DNA of 64,000 nt from Ktedonobacteria bacterium (lineage in GTDB: Bacteria; Chloroflexota; Ktedonobacteria; Ktedonobacterales; JACDGC01): the NCBI GenBank assembly GCA_027459785.1, contig DAIDGU010000054.1:1-64000 (forward strand), in the 5' to 3' direction. This document shows, in pieces, positions 33,774-43,561 of the stretch (position 1 is its first letter; every line of letters begins with the position of its first letter). The notes under the pieces are model-generated. The model was not told the origin of the DNA. It made no database searches and worked only from the letters and a program-made list of their open reading frames with translations. Made by a program: the position numbers and the translations under genes.

Positions 33774-35597
33774 ATGGACCAACTCGACCAGCAACCAGAA
33801 CAGGTATACCGCTCGGAGATCGCCGAGCCGGACTGGTATAAGACGAACATCCCTTGCCAGGTCGGCTGCCCGGCGCATACCGACGTGGCGACGTATATCG
33901 GCCTCATCTCTCAGGGGCGCTTCGATGAGGCGTATTTGATCAACCGGCGCTGCAACGTCGTCCCCGGCGTGCTGGGCCGCACCTGCGCCCGCCCGTGCGA
34001 GCCGGTGTGCCGGCGCAACAAGATCGACGGCAACCCCGTGGCGATCTGTTGGCTCAAGCGTGCCGCGCACGACCACCGCGAATATCGCCACCTGCCTGAA
34101 CGACCCAAGGTGACGAAAGACAAAAAAGTCGCCGTCATCGGCGCGGGGTCCGCTGGCCTGGCCTGCGCCCGCGACCTGGCGGAGATGGGCTATCCCGTTA
34201 CGATCTATGAATCGTACTCCGTCGGCGGCGGCATGATGGTCGGCGGCATCCCCATCTGGCGCTTGCCCCGCGAAGTCACCTACGAAGAGTGCGACGAATA
34301 TATGGCCGCGCTGGGCGTGGAGATGGTCCTGAACACCACCGTGGGCCGTGATGTGCAACTCACCGACCTCTGCAACCAGTACGACGCGGTGTATATCGGC
34401 GCTGGCTGCCAGGACACCAAGCCCATCACCGGCCCGGATAACAAGCTGATCCCCGGCCTGCAATATAAAGGCGTCGAGGATGGCTTGCGTTTCCTCGAAA
34501 AAGTCAACTTCGGTGAACCGGTGACGGTCGGCAAAAAGGTCGTCGTCCTCGGCGGCGGCTTCACCGCGATGGACTGCTGCCGCTCGGCGATCCGCTTCGG
34601 CGCGGAAAAGGTCTACGTCTTCTATCGCCGCACGAAAGAAGAGATGCCCTCCGACGAATACGAAGTCGAGGAAGCGATGCTGGAGCATGTCGAGTTCCAG
34701 TACCTGCTGACACAGACAGAAGTCGTCTCGAATGACGGCGAACACGTCTCCGGCCTCAAGCTGATCCGCAACAAACTGGGCGACCCGGACGCCAGTGGTC
34801 GCCGCCGCCCGGTGCCGATCCCCGGCTCGGAGTTCGTCGTTGATTGTGACATGGTTATCGCCGCCTTCGGTCAGGATTCGGATACCTCCTGGATTCCCAA
34901 GGAAATGAACCTGGAAGCCAACCGCTGGGGCATTCCGCTGATCGACCGCAACACGTGGATGACCAGCCGCCCTGGCCTTTTCGCGGGCGGCGATTACACC
35001 GAAGGCTCGCGCAACCTGATCTCCGCCATCGGCGACGGGCGCGACGCGGCCACGGCCATCAACCGCTACCTGGGTGGCCTGGAAAAAGCCGCCGAAGAGG
35101 CGACGGAGATCGAATTGCCCGACTTCCGGCGCGGCATGGTCGATAACTACGAGTCGATCCCGTGGGAGGTCATCCCCTCGCTGCCGCTGGCTAAACGCTT
35201 CGGCATCTCGGTGGAAAGCGAGACGGGCTATTCCCCGGAAGAGGCGGTGATGCAGGCGCGGCGCTGCTTGCAGTGCCAACTCAACATCATGATCGACCCC
35301 TCGATCTGCATCCTCTGTTCCGGCTGCGTTGACATCTGCCCCTACGACTGCATCAGCATGGAAGGGTTGAAGTCCGTGGTGAAAGGCGACAAGCTCCACA
35401 AAGAAGCTGCCGCCTGGACGGCGGGCGCGGACATGATCATCGACGAGGAAAAGTGCATCCGCTGCGGCCTGTGCATCGTGCGCTGCCCCACGGACGCGAT
35501 CTCGATGGTCAAGTACGAAGTCGCCTCGGTCAACGACCGCTGGAACGTCTCCAAGATCCCGGTGATCCAGCCCGACAAAGCCGGCGGACGTAGGTAG
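33774..35597 (+). CDS. GltD-like FAD/NAD(P) oxidoreductase with C-terminal ferredoxin domain
   Basis: 607 residues. The N-terminal Fer4_20-type helical domain has NIPCQVGCPAHTDVATYI and CNVVPGVLGRTCARPCEPVC (cysteines for a 4Fe-4S cluster). Then come an FAD Rossmann motif, VAVIGAGSAGLACARDLAEM (about 115-134), GGMMVGGIPIWRLP, and an NAD(P) motif, VVVLGGGFTAMDCC. AGGDYTEGSRNLISAIGDGR is the FAD tail. The last 110 residues add two ferredoxin-type clusters, CILCSGCVDICPYDC and CIRCGLCIVRCPTDA. This is like the glutamate-synthase small subunit and NfnB/SudA relatives that pass electrons between NAD(P)H and ferredoxin. No large subunit is adjacent. ATG 33774 is chosen; 33717 overlaps the putative -10. 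Confidence 0.85.
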   Translation: MDQLDQQPEQVYRSEIAEPDWYKTNIPCQVGCPAHTDVATYIGLISQGRFDEAYLINRRCNVVPGVLGRTCARPCEPVCRRNKIDGNPVAICWLKRAAHDHREYRHLPERPKVTKDKKVAVIGAGSAGLACARDLAEMGYPVTIYESYSVGGGMMVGGIPIWRLPREVTYEECDEYMAALGVEMVLNTTVGRDVQLTDLCNQYDAVYIGAGCQDTKPITGPDNKLIPGLQYKGVEDGLRFLEKVNFGEPVTVGKKVVVLGGGFTAMDCCRSAIRFGAEKVYVFYRRTKEEMPSDEYEVEEAMLEHVEFQYLLTQTEVVSNDGEHVSGLKLIRNKLGDPDASGRRRPVPIPGSEFVVDCDMVIAAFGQDSDTSWIPKEMNLEANRWGIPLIDRNTWMTSRPGLFAGGDYTEGSRNLISAIGDGRDAATAINRYLGGLEKAAEEATEIELPDFRRGMVDNYESIPWEVIPSLPLAKRFGISVESETGYSPEEAVMQARRCLQCQLNIMIDPSICILCSGCVDICPYDCISMEGLKSVVKGDKLHKEAAAWTAGADMIIDEEKCIRCGLCIVRCPTDAISMVKYEVASVNDRWNVSKIPVIQPDKAGGRR

Positions 35598-35773
35598 CGG
35601 CCCCACCCCCCGGCCCCCTCCCCATCGGCGATGGAGAGGGGGTGATCGTTCGGGTAGTGATCAGCCAAGATCAAGGCGATCACCGTACAGTGTCTGATCT
35701 CCCCTCTCCATCCGCAGATGGGGAGCAGGGTTCCCGTGAAGCGACGGGAGGGCCGGGGGTGGGGCCAGCCTGT
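35598..35773. repeat. Pair of inverted family-B repeats between convergent genes
   Basis: ggccccaccccccggccccc and cccatcggcgatggagaggg (35600-35642) are mirrored by ctcccctctccatccgcaga, tggggagcagggttcccgtg and gggccgggggtggggcc (35698-35768). Together they could fold into one large stem. Both convergent genes end beside it, so it may serve as a two-way terminator. Confidence 0.75.
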
Positions 35774-37903
35774 TTACCCCACCTGCGCGCTATTGACCTG
35801 TGATCCCTTTTGCAACGTGTATGGCATATTCACCACCGTGATCGGCAAGTTGTCTTTTTCGCGCTGGAGGATGGCGCGCACACGGCGGGCGACGCGCCGA
35901 TGCAGCGGCCATTCCCACCACGCGGGATCTTCCTGCACCGGCAACAGGACGCAGATACGCTCGGTGGGGAAGTGTTCGCTGTACCATTCCATGAAGCGGG
36001 CCACCGGCAGCACGATGGTCCGATACGGTTCCAGCACGATCTCAAGCTGCACCGGCCAATGCTGTTCCGCAATCAGCTTGCCGACGGTCTGGTCCCATTT
36101 ACGATGGAAGCTTTCCGCCTCGTGCTCATCGTTGACGATGCGTACCGCAACGACATGGGGGGCGACGGTCTGCGCGTATCGCAGCACCTCGCGCAGGTCG
36201 CGTTGCACGAAGATCGGCACGATAGCGATATCCGCCGCGTGGCCGGCGGGTGCCTCGAAGTGATAGATGCGCGCGCGCGCGTAGTAGCGGCGCAAACTTA
36301 GGAAGCCGAAGACGAGCAGCGGGATCAGGATCAGCACCACCCACGCCCCCCGGTCGAACTTGGCGACGGCGATGACGATGGTCACGATGCCCGTCACCAC
36401 CGCGCCCAGCCCGTTAGCGAAGATGCGCCAAGTTTTATTCGTCACCTCGCGCGCCCGCTGCCAGTGGCGTACCAGGCCGATCTGCGACAGCGTGAAGGCC
36501 GTGAAGACGCCCAGCGCATAGAGGTTGATCAGGTCCGACACATTGCCCCGGAAGGCGACCAGGACGACGATGCTCAACGCGCCCAACGCGATGATGCCGG
36601 TGTTGAAAGCCAGCCGCTCGCCGCGATAGTTGAAGAACGGCGGCAAGAACTGGTCGCGCGCCAGAATCGATGCCAGGCGCGGGAAGCCCGCGAACGATGT
36701 ATTTGCCGCGAAGATCAGGATCAGCAGCGTGGTGATCTGCACGACATAGATGAACCAGCCGTTGTTGAAGGCATACGCCGCGAGCTGCGATGTCACCGTC
36801 GGGTAGCCGTTGGGGTACGGTGTGATGCCGATTCGCCAGGCGAGGAATGTTGTTCCCAGGAAGAACGTCGCCAGGATGATGATCATCGTCACCAGCGTGC
36901 GCGCGGCGTTACGCGCTTGCGTCGCCACGTCCTTGCCGGTGAAGACCGGCACGCTGTTCGAGATCGCCTCCACGCCGGTCATCGCGGAGCAACCGGAGGC
37001 GAAAGCGGTGAGGATCAGCATGAGCGTGATCGGCTGTGTCCCGCTGACGCCGTGCAGGACGGGCGGCGCGGCGTGCGCGATGCCGCCGCTGGTGACGGCG
37101 CGAAAGATGCCGACGACAAGCATCAGCCCGAAGCTGAAAAGGAACAGGTACGTCGGCACGGCGAAGACATTGCCCGCCTCGCGCACGCCGCGCAAGTTCA
37201 CGAGCATGATCACCAGGATCGCCGCGACATCCAATGGCACGACGAGGTGCTGGAGCGCTGGCACCACTGAGGCGATGGCGTCGATACCCGCCGCCACGCT
37301 CACCGACACGGTCAACAGATAGTCTACCAACAGCGATCCGGCGGCGACAAGCCCCGGCAGCGTCCCCAGGTTCTTGCTGGCCACGGTGTAGCTGCCGCCG
37401 CCATGCGGATAGGCGAAGATCGTCTGGCGATAGGAGTTGCCGACGATGAGCATCAGGAGCGCGATCGCCACGCCGATCCATAGGTTCAAGTGCGCTGCCG
37501 CCGCCCCACCCAGCACCAGCACGGCCAAGCCGGCCTCAGTGGCGTAGGCCACGGAACTGAGGGCATCCGACGACAGGATCGCCAGCGCGCTAGCAGGATT
37601 CAGCCGTTCGAGCAGCGCCAGATGTTCGGGCAGCCGCTTGCCAAAAAGCACGCGCCCGGCCAACCGTTCCGCCTCGCCGGCGGGCGTCGCCGGTTCACTG
37701 GCGTGGTCGCTCGCCGCCAACAGATGTTCTTCCAGGTCGCCGTGGTCTTTCACCGGATGGAAGTCGGCCATGTGGTGGTGGTGAATCGTACCAATCGCCT
37801 TGCGTTTGTGGTCGCGCACGAAGTGAAAGTGCTTGTCCATTGCTGCTGAGGGTGTGTCGGCAGCGTGCAACTCTTGGTGACTCATCGGCTCCTGCGTCGT
37901 CAT
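35774..37903 (-). CDS. APC-superfamily amino-acid/potassium-type permease
   Basis: 709 residues. A His-rich cytoplasmic N-terminus of about 95 residues leads to about 12 transmembrane segments (100-540) with the APC opening LNPASALAILSSDALSSVAYATE. Further blocks are GNSYRQTIFAYPHGGGSYTVASKNLG and, at the TM6 region, TGVEAISNSVPVF. A soluble C-terminal domain of about 165 residues, starting near IYHFEAPAGHAADIAIVPIF, has a Rossmann-like alternation resembling universal-stress regulatory domains. Such proteins carry amino acids or K+ into the cell; the substrate is not decided here. ATG 37903 has gggagggg about 9 nt upstream. Confidence 0.82.
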   Translation of the reverse strand: MTTQEPMSHQELHAADTPSAAMDKHFHFVRDHKRKAIGTIHHHHMADFHPVKDHGDLEEHLLAASDHASEPATPAGEAERLAGRVLFGKRLPEHLALLERLNPASALAILSSDALSSVAYATEAGLAVLVLGGAAAAHLNLWIGVAIALLMLIVGNSYRQTIFAYPHGGGSYTVASKNLGTLPGLVAAGSLLVDYLLTVSVSVAAGIDAIASVVPALQHLVVPLDVAAILVIMLVNLRGVREAGNVFAVPTYLFLFSFGLMLVVGIFRAVTSGGIAHAAPPVLHGVSGTQPITLMLILTAFASGCSAMTGVEAISNSVPVFTGKDVATQARNAARTLVTMIIILATFFLGTTFLAWRIGITPYPNGYPTVTSQLAAYAFNNGWFIYVVQITTLLILIFAANTSFAGFPRLASILARDQFLPPFFNYRGERLAFNTGIIALGALSIVVLVAFRGNVSDLINLYALGVFTAFTLSQIGLVRHWQRAREVTNKTWRIFANGLGAVVTGIVTIVIAVAKFDRGAWVVLILIPLLVFGFLSLRRYYARARIYHFEAPAGHAADIAIVPIFVQRDLREVLRYAQTVAPHVVAVRIVNDEHEAESFHRKWDQTVGKLIAEQHWPVQLEIVLEPYRTIVLPVARFMEWYSEHFPTERICVLLPVQEDPAWWEWPLHRRVARRVRAILQREKDNLPITVVNMPYTLQKGSQVNSAQVG

Positions 37904-37940
37904 GCCAGGCCCCTCCCAAGCGCATCTGCGGGCAAATGGC

Positions 37941-38540
37941 TTACCCGTTGAGGCCGATGGTATGCAATCCTGTTGCCAGAGTGCTTTGACTCAGCACCCC
38001 ATTGACGGCATAACGGATGACGCCGTGGGCATCCACGAAGTAGCTGACGGGCAGCGCCGTCACGCCGTAGAGCTTGTTGATCGCCAGTTTCGTATCAGGG
38101 ATCAGGGGATATTGGAGGGCATAGTCTTTGCCATATTGCACGACGGAATCGACCGGCTCAGCCTGATCGACGCCCAGCACCACCAAGCCCTGGCCCTGGT
38201 ACGCACTGTAGGTGCGCTGCAAGAGGGGTGTTTCGCTGCGGCAAGGCGCGCAGAACGTCCCCCAGAAGTTGATGATGACCGGATGCCCCCGGTATTGGGC
38301 GAGGGTGACGGGCTGGCCGGCGGCGTTCTGGGCGGCGAAGTTTGGTGCCGTCTGCCCGACGTTGAGGATGCCCGGCGAACCGGCTTGCCCGCTGGGCTGG
38401 AACAGCAGCCAGATGAAGCCGACGACCACCACACCCACGACGATGAGGGTGATCCAGAAGGTTCCGTGCCGCCCCAGGATGCGGCGCAGCCCTGTACTTT
38501 GTGGCAAGGTGAAGTTGCCGTTCGCACTGATATCGCTCAT
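37941..38540 (-). CDS. TlpA/ResA-like membrane-anchored thiol-disulfide oxidoreductase
   Basis: 199 residues. One transmembrane helix (about 27-48) and an external thioredoxin-fold domain with the start NVGQTAPNFAAQNAAGQPV, VIINFWGTFCAPCRSETPLL (redox Cys-x-x-Cys) and the cis-Pro region VTALPVSYFVDAHGVI. Reduces or oxidises cysteines outside the membrane, for example in cytochrome c maturation. ATG 38540 has a weak gggaaag; upstream codons to 38594 lack a site. It precedes the permease gene on the same strand by 37 nt (stop at 37941, next start 37903), so the two may be co-transcribed. Confidence 0.88.
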   Translation of the reverse strand: MSDISANGNFTLPQSTGLRRILGRHGTFWITLIVVGVVVVGFIWLLFQPSGQAGSPGILNVGQTAPNFAAQNAAGQPVTLAQYRGHPVIINFWGTFCAPCRSETPLLQRTYSAYQGQGLVVLGVDQAEPVDSVVQYGKDYALQYPLIPDTKLAINKLYGVTALPVSYFVDAHGVIRYAVNGVLSQSTLATGLHTIGLNG

Positions 38541-38814
38541 GATGCATCTTTCCCGTGTGAAATGAGTCTCTTGCCAGCTATTATAGCAGATCAACTCGCG
38601 CGGTCGTGTAAGGAAATCTCTGTATTTTCCCGCTCTTCGCTAGAACCTCGCGCCTGGCTGGTGTTAAAAATTACGTTGCTTGCGCTTGCATACGCTATAT
38701 GGGCTAGCTATTTTCTCTCTATTTGACATCCTCCACGTAACAAGATAGCATGCAAGACGTTGATGGCAGCCGGACGAGGTGGCGTTCGCTTATATTTTTC
38801 GCTTAGGTGATGGG

Positions 38815-40467
38815 ATGCATTTGCGACCAACCCAACGTTTGCACACGAATCAGCGCACGCAGCGTTTCTATCAAGATGAATGGTCGGCATCTACCGTTTC
38901 TGTTTTGGCGATCAAAGAGAACGCCTCGCATAGCGAGCAAATCGCTTACTATCGTGAGTGGCTCCAGACGGAGCGCGTGCAGGAGAACGATCAATATTCC
39001 GTGGTAGCGCGACGCGACTATGCCCAACGCGCCACACGCCCGGTCAGCTTTCATGGCCAGCCAGTGCGCGCCTTCGCGCCGGTGGACCACGCACTCTCGG
39101 CCATCACCACTATGACCGCCGGCCAGGGGCTGGCGCTGGTGGTGCTGATCGCCCTGCTGGCAGGGGTGGCTGTGTTGTGGCCAGTGCCGCTGTTGGCCGG
39201 CATCGTCGCCGTGCTTTCCATCATCTACTTCACCAATTTCGCGCTGACGCTGGTGACGACCGCCCAGGTGGTCTTGCGCACGCCCGAAACCCGCCTGGAT
39301 GAGCGCGTTATCGCCGCGCTGGGCGACGAACTTTGGCCATCCTATACGATCCTCTGCCCGCTGTACAAAGAGGTCGCGGTGGTGCCGCAGTTCGTGCGCG
39401 CCATCCAGCAATTAGACTATCCACGCGCACGCTTGCAAGTGCTGTTTTTGACGGAAGAGGACGACGCTGCGACGCGGGAGGCGATCCTGGCGCTGGGTTT
39501 GCCGCCGCAGTTCGCGGTGGTGACGGTGCCGGAGGGCCAGCCGCGCACGAAGCCGCGCGCCTGTAATTACGGACTTATGTATGCTACCGGGCGCTATATC
39601 GTCATCTTCGACGCCGAAGACATCCCCGATCCGCTGCAACTGAAAAAAGCCGTCCTCACCTTCGCCAACCATGGGCCGGAGGTCGCGTGTGTGCAGGCCA
39701 AGCTCAGCTTTTATAACGCGCGGCAAAACCTGTTGACACGCTGGTTCGCGCTGGAATACGCGCTCTGGTTCAACTTTACCTTGCCCGGCTTGCAGTGGGC
39801 CAACATGAGTCTGCCGCTAGGTGGCACTTCGAACCACTTTCGCACTGCACTGCTGCGCCGGCTGGGCGGCTGGGACCCCTTCAATGTCACCGAAGACTGC
39901 GACCTGGGGCTGCGCCTGGGTCACTATCACCTACGCACGGCGATGGTGGACTCCGTCACGCTGGAAGAGGCGAACCCACGCGTGAGGAACTGGGTGCGGC
40001 AGCGGTCGCGCTGGACCAAAGGCTACTTCCAGACCTATTTGGTGCATATGCGGCGACCGTGGCACTATCTGCGCGAGGGGCGGCTGCGTGAGTTCATCTC
40101 GCTGCAACTCATCATCGGCGCGTCGCCTGCAACCTTCTTCATCAACCCGATCCTATGGGTGCTTCTGGCGGTCTATATCGCCTTCCGCACCCATGTCGCG
40201 CCCTTTTACAACGCGCTGTATGCCTCGCCGATCTACTACCTGGCGCTGGCCTGCCTGGTTTTCGGCAACTTCTTTTACGTCTACGTCTACCTGATCGCCT
40301 GTGCGCGTACCCAGCAATACCGCCTGCTACTTGCGATTCCCCTGATCATGATCTATTGGCTGCTGATGAGCGTGGCGGCGGTGAAAGCGTTCGGGCAGTT
40401 GATCACCAAGCCGCATTATTGGGAAAAGACGCAGCATGGCTTAGCTAACACCAGCCCCAGTCCGTGA
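38815..40467 (+). CDS. Membrane glycosyltransferase family 2 (cellulose-synthase-like)
   Basis: 550 residues. Two hydrophobic segments (about 97-150) precede the GT2 domain. That domain has the opening YTILCPLYKEVAVVPQFV, a KPRACNYGL block, the nucleotide-sugar DAED (in IVIFDAEDIPDPLQ), the acceptor TEDCDLGLRL and the processive-synthase motif QRSRWTKGYFQT. Three further segments follow. It links sugars from UDP- or GDP-donors into a beta-linked polymer and probably extrudes it. ATG 38815 has aggtgat 6-7 nt upstream; a GTG at 38779 is possible. It is the first gene of a three-gene run with a GT39-like protein and a GH5 enzyme. Confidence 0.88.
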   Translation: MHLRPTQRLHTNQRTQRFYQDEWSASTVSVLAIKENASHSEQIAYYREWLQTERVQENDQYSVVARRDYAQRATRPVSFHGQPVRAFAPVDHALSAITTMTAGQGLALVVLIALLAGVAVLWPVPLLAGIVAVLSIIYFTNFALTLVTTAQVVLRTPETRLDERVIAALGDELWPSYTILCPLYKEVAVVPQFVRAIQQLDYPRARLQVLFLTEEDDAATREAILALGLPPQFAVVTVPEGQPRTKPRACNYGLMYATGRYIVIFDAEDIPDPLQLKKAVLTFANHGPEVACVQAKLSFYNARQNLLTRWFALEYALWFNFTLPGLQWANMSLPLGGTSNHFRTALLRRLGGWDPFNVTEDCDLGLRLGHYHLRTAMVDSVTLEEANPRVRNWVRQRSRWTKGYFQTYLVHMRRPWHYLREGRLREFISLQLIIGASPATFFINPILWVLLAVYIAFRTHVAPFYNALYASPIYYLALACLVFGNFFYVYVYLIACARTQQYRLLLAIPLIMIYWLLMSVAAVKAFGQLITKPHYWEKTQHGLANTSPSP

Positions 40468-40481
40468 AGGCGCGGGCAGGC

Positions 40482-40512
40482 ACGGACAGACAGGAATAAC
40501 TGTCCACCAGAG
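40482..40512. repeat. Family-C repeat
   Basis: cggacagacaggaataactgtccaccag between the GT2 gene and the GT39-like gene; a degenerate copy of the palindrome. Confidence 0.55.
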
Positions 40513-40621
40513 TTTGTGCCAAAGCAGAATGATCGTCCTCCGGCGATTGAGCTGAATCGTCCATAAGGGGTTGTACCAGTGCCGGCATGGAAGTGGCGCG
40601 GATCAGAGAAAGAGCTAGGGC

Positions 40622-42304
40622 ATGTCGATTACCCTCACCTTGCCGGTTTTCAAGGCGCTCAGGCGGCCCCGGACAGAAACATCTGCGGTTCCCTGGTACC
40701 ACGACATCTGGCATGTGGCAACGCTGGTGACGGCGACGCTGGCGAGCATCATCGCGGCGATCTGGGCCTATGCCAACCAGACGATTGTGCTCTATAGCGA
40801 CGCCCACTCTCACCTGGCGGCGGCGCGGCGCGTGCTGGATAACGTCCAGCCCGGCATCGGCCAACTTGGCAGCGTGTGGCTGCCGCTGCCGCACATCATC
40901 ATGCTGCCGCTGATATGGAATCACTTCCTGTGGCAAACGGGGCTGGCCGGTACGCTCACCTCCATGCCGTGCTACATCGTGACGGCGGGGACGATCTTTC
41001 TCACCATCCGCCGGCTGACGTTGGATAGTCGCGCCAGCTTCATCGGCGCGCTCGTCTTCGTCCTGAATCCCAACATCCTCTATCTGCAAAGCACGCCGCT
41101 TTCGGAGCCGATCCTGTTCGCCATGCTGGCACTGGCATCATACTTCTTCTTGCTGTGGGCCGAAGCGGACAAAAAGCGACACCTGCTGCTGGCGGCGACG
41201 TTCACCATGCTGGCGACGGTGGCGCGCTATGACGGCTGGGCGCTATACCTGGCGTTTTTGGTGTTGTTGGTCATCATCAGTTGGCTGCGCCACGCGCCGC
41301 GCGGCAAGCTGCTGCTGGACCTGACGCTCTTTGGCACGCTGGGCGGCTTCGGCATCGCGCTGTGGTTCCTGTGGAACGCGGTGCTGTTCGGCGATCCCCT
41401 GTACTTCGCGCACGGCCCGTTCTCGTCGCAGAAACAGACAGATTCATTCATTCAGAGCGGCTTGGCGGATACGTATCACAACGCCGGGCGCTCGCTGTGG
41501 ACGTATATCGTGGCGACGGCGGAAGCGATTGGGCCGGCGCTGCTGGTGTTGGGTGTGGTCGCCGTGGTCGCCTTCGTCGTGCGGCGGCGCTTCACGCCGA
41601 CGATGCTGGGGGCGCTGACGATCCTCATCCCCTTTCCGTTTTACGTGCTGGCGTTTTACGTGGGGCAGGATGTGATGTTCATCCCCCATGCCAACCATCC
41701 GCCGTACTTCTACCTGTATAACGCGCGCTTTGGCGCGGAGATGGCCGCGCCAGCGGCGGTCTTCATCGGCACCTTCCTGGTGGATGTCTTTCGCCGGTTG
41801 CCGGTGGCGCAGATCGCGTTCATCGGTGTGATCGTCGTGCAACAGTTTTTCATCGCTACGGGCGGTGTCATCGCCTTGCAAGACGGCCAATACGGCGTGT
41901 CGTGCTACGTCGGGCGGCCCATCGCGGCTTTTCTGGCTCAGCACTACGACGGCGGGCGGCTGCTGATCGACGAGTTCCACTCGGAGATCGACATCTCGGT
42001 CGTCGGCATGTCGTTTAAGGATGTCGTCTATGAGGGCGATGGCAGCCTGTGGGATCGCGCGTTGCGCGATCCAGCGAGCGTGGCGGATTGGATTGTCACC
42101 CAGCCGGGCGATCTGATCACGGCCAAGATCGATATCAACAGTGTTGCCTTCCTGACCGACTTCATGCCTGTGCAAGAAGAGAGCGACCATCTGATCTTAT
42201 GGCACCGCAAGGGCTTGCCGCCGCTGCCCACGCGCCCGCTACCGGCGGATGTCATCGCGCCCTATCAGATCTGTGATACAGCGAAACAAATCTATGCGAC
42301 TTGA
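40622..42304 (+). CDS. GT39/PMT-like polytopic membrane glycosyltransferase
   Basis: 560 residues and about eleven hydrophobic segments. The first external loop has YSDAHSHLAAARRVLDN, with acidic/His residues in the place of the GT-C catalytic Asp. GSVWLPLPHIIMLPL, LNPNILYLQSTPLSEP and TVARYDGWALYLAF are typical of the undecaprenyl-phosphate-dependent GT39 group. The C-terminal 100 residues are soluble. It probably moves sugars from a lipid carrier to an external acceptor. It starts 154 nt after the GT2 gene and ends 15 nt before the GH5 gene, so it is co-transcribed with the latter. Confidence 0.75.
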   Translation: MSITLTLPVFKALRRPRTETSAVPWYHDIWHVATLVTATLASIIAAIWAYANQTIVLYSDAHSHLAAARRVLDNVQPGIGQLGSVWLPLPHIIMLPLIWNHFLWQTGLAGTLTSMPCYIVTAGTIFLTIRRLTLDSRASFIGALVFVLNPNILYLQSTPLSEPILFAMLALASYFFLLWAEADKKRHLLLAATFTMLATVARYDGWALYLAFLVLLVIISWLRHAPRGKLLLDLTLFGTLGGFGIALWFLWNAVLFGDPLYFAHGPFSSQKQTDSFIQSGLADTYHNAGRSLWTYIVATAEAIGPALLVLGVVAVVAFVVRRRFTPTMLGALTILIPFPFYVLAFYVGQDVMFIPHANHPPYFYLYNARFGAEMAAPAAVFIGTFLVDVFRRLPVAQIAFIGVIVVQQFFIATGGVIALQDGQYGVSCYVGRPIAAFLAQHYDGGRLLIDEFHSEIDISVVGMSFKDVVYEGDGSLWDRALRDPASVADWIVTQPGDLITAKIDINSVAFLTDFMPVQEESDHLILWHRKGLPPLPTRPLPADVIAPYQICDTAKQIYAT

Positions 42305-42319
42305 TGGGAGGAACGAAGG

Positions 42320-43483
42320 ATGATGCAGCCAATGCGGCGACGCACATCGGTGGCCGAAGTGGTGTTGCTAGGGATCGCGGTGGTAGTGAGCGTCTGCGCC
42401 ATCGCGGTCGTGATCATCCCGCGTGCCGGCGTCAGCCTGCCGCACGCCATCGCACCCCAAACGACGCCGACGACGGCTCCGCCCGCCGTGCCGACGGTCA
42501 CGCCACCGACGCTGCACGTGCAAGGGACGCACCTGGTGGATGTGGCGGGGCAGATCGTGACCTTACGCGGCGTCTCGCGTTCCTCACTGGAATACTCTTG
42601 CGCCGGCGATGGCCACTTCAACCAAAGCGACTTCCTGGCGATCCGCAGTTGGGGTGCGAACGCGGTGCGCCTTACGCTTTCCTCCGAGTTCTGGGCGAAT
42701 GCCGGCAACAATTGCCCAGCCTATCATTCGACCGTTGCCCAGGCCGTCGCCAATGCTGAAGCGGCGGGCCTGTATGTGGTGCTGGATCTGCAATGGAACG
42801 CGCCGCTGAATACCCTGCGCGACCGCGTGACCGGCGGCGCACAATGTCCGATGCCGGATAGCACCAAGGATCTTACCTTCTGGCGCGATCTGGCGACGAT
42901 TTATAGCAACGATCCCCTGGTATTCTTCGATCTTTTCGGGGAGCCGCACAATGTCTCGTGGCAAACCTGGCGCAATGGCGGCCCTATCGCCCACGCAGAG
43001 TGCTATCTGATCAGCCGAACGGGGGGCATTGAGGTCGGTGCATACCAGTCGGTGGGGATGAGTACACTGGTTCGCAGCATCCGCACCCTGGCTCCCCAAA
43101 ACATCATCATCATCAGCGGCCTCGACTGGGGCTACCAGCTTGACGAATTGCCGCTCTACGCGATCCCCGGCCCCAACATCATGTATGGCACGCACCCGTT
43201 CGATTACGCCGGCAAACAGCCCACCAACTGGCCAACCGATTTTGGTGACATGACGAAGACCTTCCCGATCATCGCCACCGAGTTCGGTTCCTACGATTGC
43301 GGCACCCGCTACACCCACGCCGCCATCGCCTACTTCACCGCGCATCAAATGTCGTGGATGGCCTGGACGTGGTCGGTGGAGGATTGCAGCGGCCCCGGCT
43401 TGCTGGCAGATTGGTCCGGCACACCCAGCCAGCCCTACGGCGCGTATATCTACCAGCAGATGCGGGCGGCTAATGGAGATTGA
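42320..43483 (+). CDS. Membrane-anchored glycoside hydrolase family 5 (cellulase-like)
   Basis: 387 residues. One N-terminal transmembrane segment (about 11-33), a Pro/Thr linker, and a GH5-type barrel from about residue 65. The family blocks are LRGVSRSSLEY, WGANAVRLTLSS, YVVLDLQWNAP, the acid/base Glu in VFFDLFGEPHN and the nucleophile Glu in PIIATEFGSYDC, with WMAWTWSVEDC near the end. It would cut beta-linked glucans outside the cell. In polysaccharide-synthesis operons such a hydrolase often trims or releases the polymer. Start ATG 42320 (or 42323) follows ggaggaacgaagg. Confidence 0.85.
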   Translation: MMQPMRRRTSVAEVVLLGIAVVVSVCAIAVVIIPRAGVSLPHAIAPQTTPTTAPPAVPTVTPPTLHVQGTHLVDVAGQIVTLRGVSRSSLEYSCAGDGHFNQSDFLAIRSWGANAVRLTLSSEFWANAGNNCPAYHSTVAQAVANAEAAGLYVVLDLQWNAPLNTLRDRVTGGAQCPMPDSTKDLTFWRDLATIYSNDPLVFFDLFGEPHNVSWQTWRNGGPIAHAECYLISRTGGIEVGAYQSVGMSTLVRSIRTLAPQNIIIISGLDWGYQLDELPLYAIPGPNIMYGTHPFDYAGKQPTNWPTDFGDMTKTFPIIATEFGSYDCGTRYTHAAIAYFTAHQMSWMAWTWSVEDCSGPGLLADWSGTPSQPYGAYIYQQMRAANGD

Positions 43484-43561
43484 CGAAATAATCAGGTGTC
43501 CAGAAGGTGTGATACGCGAGAGACGGGCGGGCGGTTGGCGATACGCGAGAGACGGGCGGGC

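Noticed and set aside
32652..35606. A single 984-codon gene on the minus strand
   Set aside because: Only the last 261 codons are the L,D-transpeptidase. The upstream part is the complement of the oxidoreductase gene, and the real start has a good ribosome site at 33437.
42584..43348. Minus-strand gene opposite the GH5 enzyme
   Set aside because: No ribosome site or recognisable motif, while the plus strand has both catalytic glutamates.
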